Origin: Planctomycetota bacterium
GTDB taxonomy: Bacteria; Planctomycetota; Planctomycetia; Pirellulales; Pirellulaceae
NCBI GenBank assembly: GCA_963204915.1
Contig: CAUJHS010000010.1
Coordinates: 1-64,000, forward strand
Length of the DNA stretch: 64,000 nucleotides
Direction: 5' to 3'
Part shown: piece by piece, positions 60,693 through 64,000 of the stretch
How the letters are laid out: each line of letters begins with the position of its first letter
Position numbering within the stretch: position 1 is the stretch's first letter
Position numbers and translations under genes: made by a program
The notes under the pieces: model-generated
The model's database searches: none
What the model saw: only the letters and a program-made list of their open reading frames with translations
Told to the model about the DNA's origin: nothing

Positions 60693-62131
60693 GTACCTCC
60701 CCAGAATTCGTTGACGAAGACTTGAAAACTGACATGAAATCGGCGCTCTTCGCTGTTCTCATGTGTGTGCTGGCCTTCGGAGTCGGCTATTACTTCTTCG
60801 GGCGAAAAGTCGTGGATTCCGCAAGAGCGGCGGAAGCGTCCCGACAAAACCAGTTGGCCGCCGAAGAACAGCTGCAGACGAATACGCTGATTGCAAACGA
60901 CATTCAGTCCCAGGTGAACGCGATTCAAAGTCGCGTCGCTCAGGGAGAAGGCACAGGACCGGTCGGCGAATCGTTGAATGAACGATTATCCGTACTTCAA
61001 GCTCAGCTCAATTCGATTTCCACTCAAGCCGAGAACGTACAAGGGCAGATCGACCGAAGCATATCGAGGGCAGCTCGTCTCGAAGCGAAGAACATCGCAG
61101 CAGATGCTCTCGTTACGCGTTGCGAGGAGTCACTTCAACGCCTGCAAAGTTTGATCGTTCGCTGGCACGTCGACTACCTACCGGTATTCGAGGATGACCG
61201 GGGTCGAAAGCTTGCGAACGACAGGGCGACTGTTGGGCAGTTTGCCACACTATCCCTCGAACCATTGGCGACGGAGCGAGATGTTACGGACTGGACGCTT
61301 GAGGTACAGGCAGTTGCTCAGCCCATCCGTCACGCGCTCCAGACCGACACCGAGTACGAAATCGATGATGAGAACTGGAGATATCTGGAGCAGCTGATTA
61401 CCCGGGTCGACGAAGCCTGCAAGAGACACATGGCGCGACAGGACTTCATTGAGCGCAAGCTCTTGCAATACCAGTCAGCAGAGGTCGCGCCTAAGACTCT
61501 CAGCCAGGCTATTGCAGACTACGAACACCAAGTGATGCTCGATCTCACCGCGCAGGCGACCGAGCAGCGTCGGACTGAGCTTCAGAAGCTCATCGAGGAG
61601 CAATCGAAAACGATCCTGGCCGCCGAACAGAAGGAGCTCGACGCGAACACCCAGGTCAGGATGGCCGAAATCGAGGCAGCACGTGTCGCAGATTTAGAGC
61701 GAAAGCGGCAACTCGAAGAGAGTATCGCGAGGGCACTCGCAGAGACTCAGAAGAAACAATTGGAGGCGGAGTTTCGTCGCGATGAAGCGGAGCTACGCGC
61801 ACTACTCACGCCGTTTCTCATGAAGAGCGAGTCCCAGCCTGTTGTAGGTGATCCCGACAACATGCGGACTTGGTTCGCTGCAGGAGAGTATGGAGCCAGC
61901 TCTTTCGGGCGCTTACAGGGTTCTGGCTGCTTGGACGAAACAGCCGAAGGCATCAGGCGGCTCTACTACTACGGCGGTTCTGACAACAATCTGCGGCACA
62001 AGGGAGGATTTCCACACTTCACCGAGACTGGACTGAATAACCCGAACATCGTTGCTAGAGTGTCTCGGGCTCGGGAGCTACTCAGGAAGTATGGTCCCCT
62101 TCTCGTCGAGAAAGGAATGTTGCAGCGATGA
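60689..62131 (+). CDS. single-pass membrane protein with long coiled coil, unknown (480 aa)
   Basis: A membrane helix lies near residues 18-37 (ALFAVLMCVLAFGVGYYFFG). It is followed by a long region of helical, Gln/Glu/Ala-rich sequence (about 50-390, e.g. EAARVADLERKRQLEESIAR) that should form coiled coils. The C-terminal 100 residues are a separate domain (DNMRTWFAAGEYGASSFGRL, YYYGGSDNN). No known family is recognised. It starts with ATGA overlapping the previous stop. Together the pair could form an envelope-anchored assembly. Confidence 0.7.
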   Translation: MSTSPEFVDEDLKTDMKSALFAVLMCVLAFGVGYYFFGRKVVDSARAAEASRQNQLAAEEQLQTNTLIANDIQSQVNAIQSRVAQGEGTGPVGESLNERLSVLQAQLNSISTQAENVQGQIDRSISRAARLEAKNIAADALVTRCEESLQRLQSLIVRWHVDYLPVFEDDRGRKLANDRATVGQFATLSLEPLATERDVTDWTLEVQAVAQPIRHALQTDTEYEIDDENWRYLEQLITRVDEACKRHMARQDFIERKLLQYQSAEVAPKTLSQAIADYEHQVMLDLTAQATEQRRTELQKLIEEQSKTILAAEQKELDANTQVRMAEIEAARVADLERKRQLEESIARALAETQKKQLEAEFRRDEAELRALLTPFLMKSESQPVVGDPDNMRTWFAAGEYGASSFGRLQGSGCLDETAEGIRRLYYYGGSDNNLRHKGGFPHFTETGLNNPNIVARVSRARELLRKYGPLLVEKGMLQR

Positions 62132-62213
62132 TTGCACATTTTCCTTCTCGCAAATCGCGGCGCATTGTCGTCGAGTGTTCCGCTGAACGCTCTGCTCGCC
62201 GTGAACCGGCGTC

Positions 62214-62370
62214 GGCAAACTCGCTTGGGCGAGTTGTGCCAGCGGCTTGGACAGCCGCCCGGCTTGCCTCGGCGGCAAGCCGTTGGGGCAAACCGGCTGG
62301 GGCCGGTTGTGCCCCTTTCGCCTCCGCTGAACGCTGCGGCTCCCCCGGCCTCCTGAACGTCGGCCGGGGG
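62214..62370. repeat. cluster of GC-rich hairpins with a repeated GGCAAAC...GTTGTGCC unit
   Basis: In 62132-62614 no gene is supported, but hairpins are packed closely: GGCAAACTCGC-TTGG-GCGAGTTGTGCC (62214-62239), CGGCTTGCC/GGCAAGCCG (62260-62282), GGGGCAAACCGG/CCGGTTGTGCCCC (62285-62315) and CCCCCGGCC/GGCCGGGGG (62342-62370). The first and third share outer arms GGCAAAC and GTTGTGCC, while their inner stems differ with paired changes (TCGC/GCGA versus CGGC/GCCG), so pairing is kept although sequence is not. Confidence 0.65.
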
Positions 62371-62614
62371 GCATGCAATACGACTTCCGGGCGAATTGCC
62401 AACGCATTCATCTTCGCATGCACATCGACCCCCACAGATGCCGGTCTAGGTGCAGCAAAGGTCAAACGCGCACCGCGATTTACGTCGCATTCTCGGTGCA
62501 GGTGTCTGGTCACGGTATTTGCCGACAGATGTGCTGACAGTTCGGTCGCAGCCGCGAAGCCTAGCCGGGCGTGGCGGTGGCCCGCTTCGGCTTTCGCGGC
62601 CCTGGAGGTGCATC

Positions 62615-63610
62615 ATGGCGCTTCGTTCTGAGAGGGCACGACGATCGAGTCGCGATGAACATCCAGCCGAGACTCTTCGAGTGCGAGGCAGGCGTTATCG
62701 AGTTCTCCAACGGCTCGGCAGGGATCAGCGGCAGCGGTTGCTTGTCGAAGATCCCGTTCTCCGGCAGCGACGACTCGCACTTGTCCTTCCGTGTGGATCG
62801 TCGACCGTCCAGCATATACACGTACTCAAACGACTGCCTCGAACCGACGAACTACCGCAGGTGCTCGACTACGAGCGGCGTTCAGAACACTCCATCGTGG
62901 TACTGACCTGGGTCAGTGGCATCGACCTCGGCGAGTATCTCAAAAGAGTGCAAGCGAGCCGAGTGGTCGCCCCCTCGCCCTACGAAGCGGTGCGACTGGT
63001 GAGAGGACTGGCACATGCAATCAATCGATTGAACCGGCACGCACAGGTAGTGCATGCGGATCTGAAGCCGCAGAATCTGATCCTGACGCGCCACCCGAGT
63101 CGATTGACGATGATCGACTTCGGCAGTGCCTGGCCGATCGAGCAAACGCTCTATCGAACCGACGGCGACGGCTTCAGTCCGGTATATGCCGCGCCAGAAC
63201 TGCTTCTGACAGAACCACAGCTTCCGAGTCACGCCGATCAATTCTCGGCGTCCGTCATTCTTTACCAGTTACTGACAGGAGAAGTCCCGTATTCGTCGCT
63301 TGGCGGGCAAGCTGGACGACCGGGGTATGCGGAGACGTTTCGCGATGCGCTAGAGCCAGTCGCCGACTACTCGCCAGCAGTTCGAGCCCTGCCGTGCAAG
63401 TTGCGTCGTTCGCTTGACGCATTTCTCGGGAGGAGTTTGCGGCTCGATCCGCGCGAGCGCTTCTCAAGCTCCTCTTCGTGGCTCGATGCAATCGAGGATC
63501 TCCATCACGATCTCAAAGCGCACGAACGCGCACGAACTGCGCCCTTTCCGTCGCGGCACCCAATACTCGAATCCATCGTAGCCAGACTCTTCGGAGGCAA
63601 ACACCAATGA
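62615..63610 (+). CDS. degenerate Ser/Thr protein kinase
   Basis: The 331-residue product has the kinase C-lobe motifs: catalytic loop VHADLKPQNLIL (HAD for HRD), magnesium loop MIDFGSA, activation-segment end YAAPELLL and the following D-Q-F-S helix. The N-lobe is unusual: no clear glycine loop and no evident beta-3 lysine (the region reads RLALVLPCGSS). It may be active with altered ATP binding or be a pseudokinase. The start at 62615 has GGAGGT 6 nt upstream. The stop overlaps the next start as ATGA. Eukaryote-like kinases are frequent in planctomycetes, but this neighbourhood is unknown. Confidence 0.8.
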   Translation: MALRSERARRSSRDEHPAETLRVRGRRYRVLQRLGRDQRQRLLVEDPVLRQRRLALVLPCGSSTVQHIHVLKRLPRTDELPQVLDYERRSEHSIVVLTWVSGIDLGEYLKRVQASRVVAPSPYEAVRLVRGLAHAINRLNRHAQVVHADLKPQNLILTRHPSRLTMIDFGSAWPIEQTLYRTDGDGFSPVYAAPELLLTEPQLPSHADQFSASVILYQLLTGEVPYSSLGGQAGRPGYAETFRDALEPVADYSPAVRALPCKLRRSLDAFLGRSLRLDPRERFSSSSSWLDAIEDLHHDLKAHERARTAPFPSRHPILESIVARLFGGKHQ

Positions 63611-64000
63611 CTGGAGCAAAGCGGCAACGACGTGGACAGCAACCAACTCGCGACAGACAAGTGAAGCGAGAACACATGGATCTCGTGCGCATCGATCCGG
63701 CGAAACTACTTTGGTACCGACAGCGAATTGCGAAAAGCAAAACGGCTTTCGCAGACCATTTGATGATCGACCGTAAGGTGATCTACCGGATAGAAGACGG
63801 ACTAGCCATTAAGCGCACGACTGCGATGGACATCGCCAGGGCACTTGAGACAAGTGTTGAGGAATTGCTGCTCACGACCGGGGTCACACTTTCAGTCGAG
63901 GAACAGCTGTCGCCTTGGAAGCATCCAGAATGGGAAGTCATTCCCGGAACGTTCTCCTCCTTACGCGTGATGTCGAACGGCTTGGTAATGCGAACGGCTA
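63607..64000 (+). CDS. HTH (Xre-like) protein, N-terminal part, cut by window end
   Basis: 131 residues are visible. After a basic leader (KRQRRGQQPTRDRQVKRE) an Xre-type HTH follows at about 35-85, with KTAFADHLMIDRKVIYRIED and RTTAMDIARALETSVEELL. The part beyond (WEVIPGTFSSLRVMSNGLVM) starts a second domain that is not complete; similar W...SNGL segments occur in large planctomycete conflict-type proteins, from memory only. It is coupled to the kinase gene by a 4-nt overlap and could be its regulator or substrate. Confidence 0.75.
   Translation, partial: MTGAKRQRRGQQPTRDRQVKREHMDLVRIDPAKLLWYRQRIAKSKTAFADHLMIDRKVIYRIEDGLAIKRTTAMDIARALETSVEELLLTTGVTLSVEEQLSPWKHPEWEVIPGTFSSLRVMSNGLVMRTA

Noticed and set aside
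62214-62370. Integron attC sites
   Set aside because: Hairpin arms do not match the RYYYAAC/GTTRRRY core pattern and no integron integrase is present.
1-64000. CRISPR arrays, tRNA or rRNA genes
   Set aside because: No regularly spaced repeats with unique spacers and no tRNA-like or rRNA segments were recognised on reading.

Overview
The window looks like DNA from a planctomycete, probably near the Pirellulales. This rests on the gene families seen, the moderately high G+C and the style of the small hypothetical genes; no rRNA or tRNA is present to confirm it. It appears to be a chromosomal edge (about 1-4.7 kb) followed by a large mosaic genomic island or integrated plasmid-like element that runs off the right end.

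Layout. 1-4.7 kb: backbone-like genes (a DegT-type aminotransferase, a NarL-type response regulator with a clean terminator, an NtrC-type sigma-54 activator). 4.8-6.75 kb: mobile-DNA debris, namely a frameshifted IS1380-type transposase, a C-terminally truncated tyrosine recombinase and the tail of a DUF932 gene. 6.7-26.4 kb: a heavy-metal resistance island with two complete CzcCBA-type RND efflux systems, an ArsR-type regulator, a CadA/ZntA-type P-type ATPase, a secreted HMA protein, Cys-rich lipoproteins, a thioredoxin-like lipoprotein, a cation exchanger and, unexpectedly, a CYP152-like peroxygenase P450. 26.4-30.7 kb: hairpin-rich spacer, an operon with an intact DUF932 protein and two small partners, an orphan Xre/MbcA-type antitoxin and an intact tyrosine recombinase. 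30.7-47 kb: a type 3 BREX phage-defence operon transcribed leftwards (HTH regulator, BrxF, BrxC, a previously hidden 58-codon gene, two tandem PglX-type methyltransferases, SNF2-type helicase, PglZ, and a BrxA-like protein with a C-terminal extension). 47-49.3 kb: a 225-residue protein of unknown function preceded by about 1.2 kb of non-coding, inverted-repeat-rich DNA that may encode a large structured RNA. 49.3-58.6 kb: a plasmid-type maintenance module with a DEDDh exonuclease, an iteron/DnaA-box origin, a RepA-like initiator, ParA and ParB with palindromic centromere-like sites, two membrane proteins, a frameshifted class V aminotransferase relative and an ArdC-type antirestriction protein. 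58.6-64 kb: a rightward cluster of unknown function (polytopic membrane protein, single-pass coiled-coil protein, tandem hairpin repeats, degenerate Ser/Thr kinase, HTH protein cut by the window end).

How it fits together. Replication/partition genes, ArdC, DUF932, two recombinases and BREX suggest an element that can be maintained, evade host restriction and protect its host from phage while carrying metal resistance as cargo. The metal genes are tightly packed and often overlap by 4 nt, so transcription and translation are likely coupled. The most novel items are the coupled small gene and duplicated methyltransferases in the BREX operon, the putative large structured RNA with its neighbouring protein, a four-times repeated C-x2-H-x6-C-x2-C motif across metal-efflux proteins, the ATPase-thioredoxin-P450-exchanger overlapping cassette, and hairpin repeats with compensatory changes in front of the kinase gene. 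Function calls rest on motif recognition only; no database search was possible.
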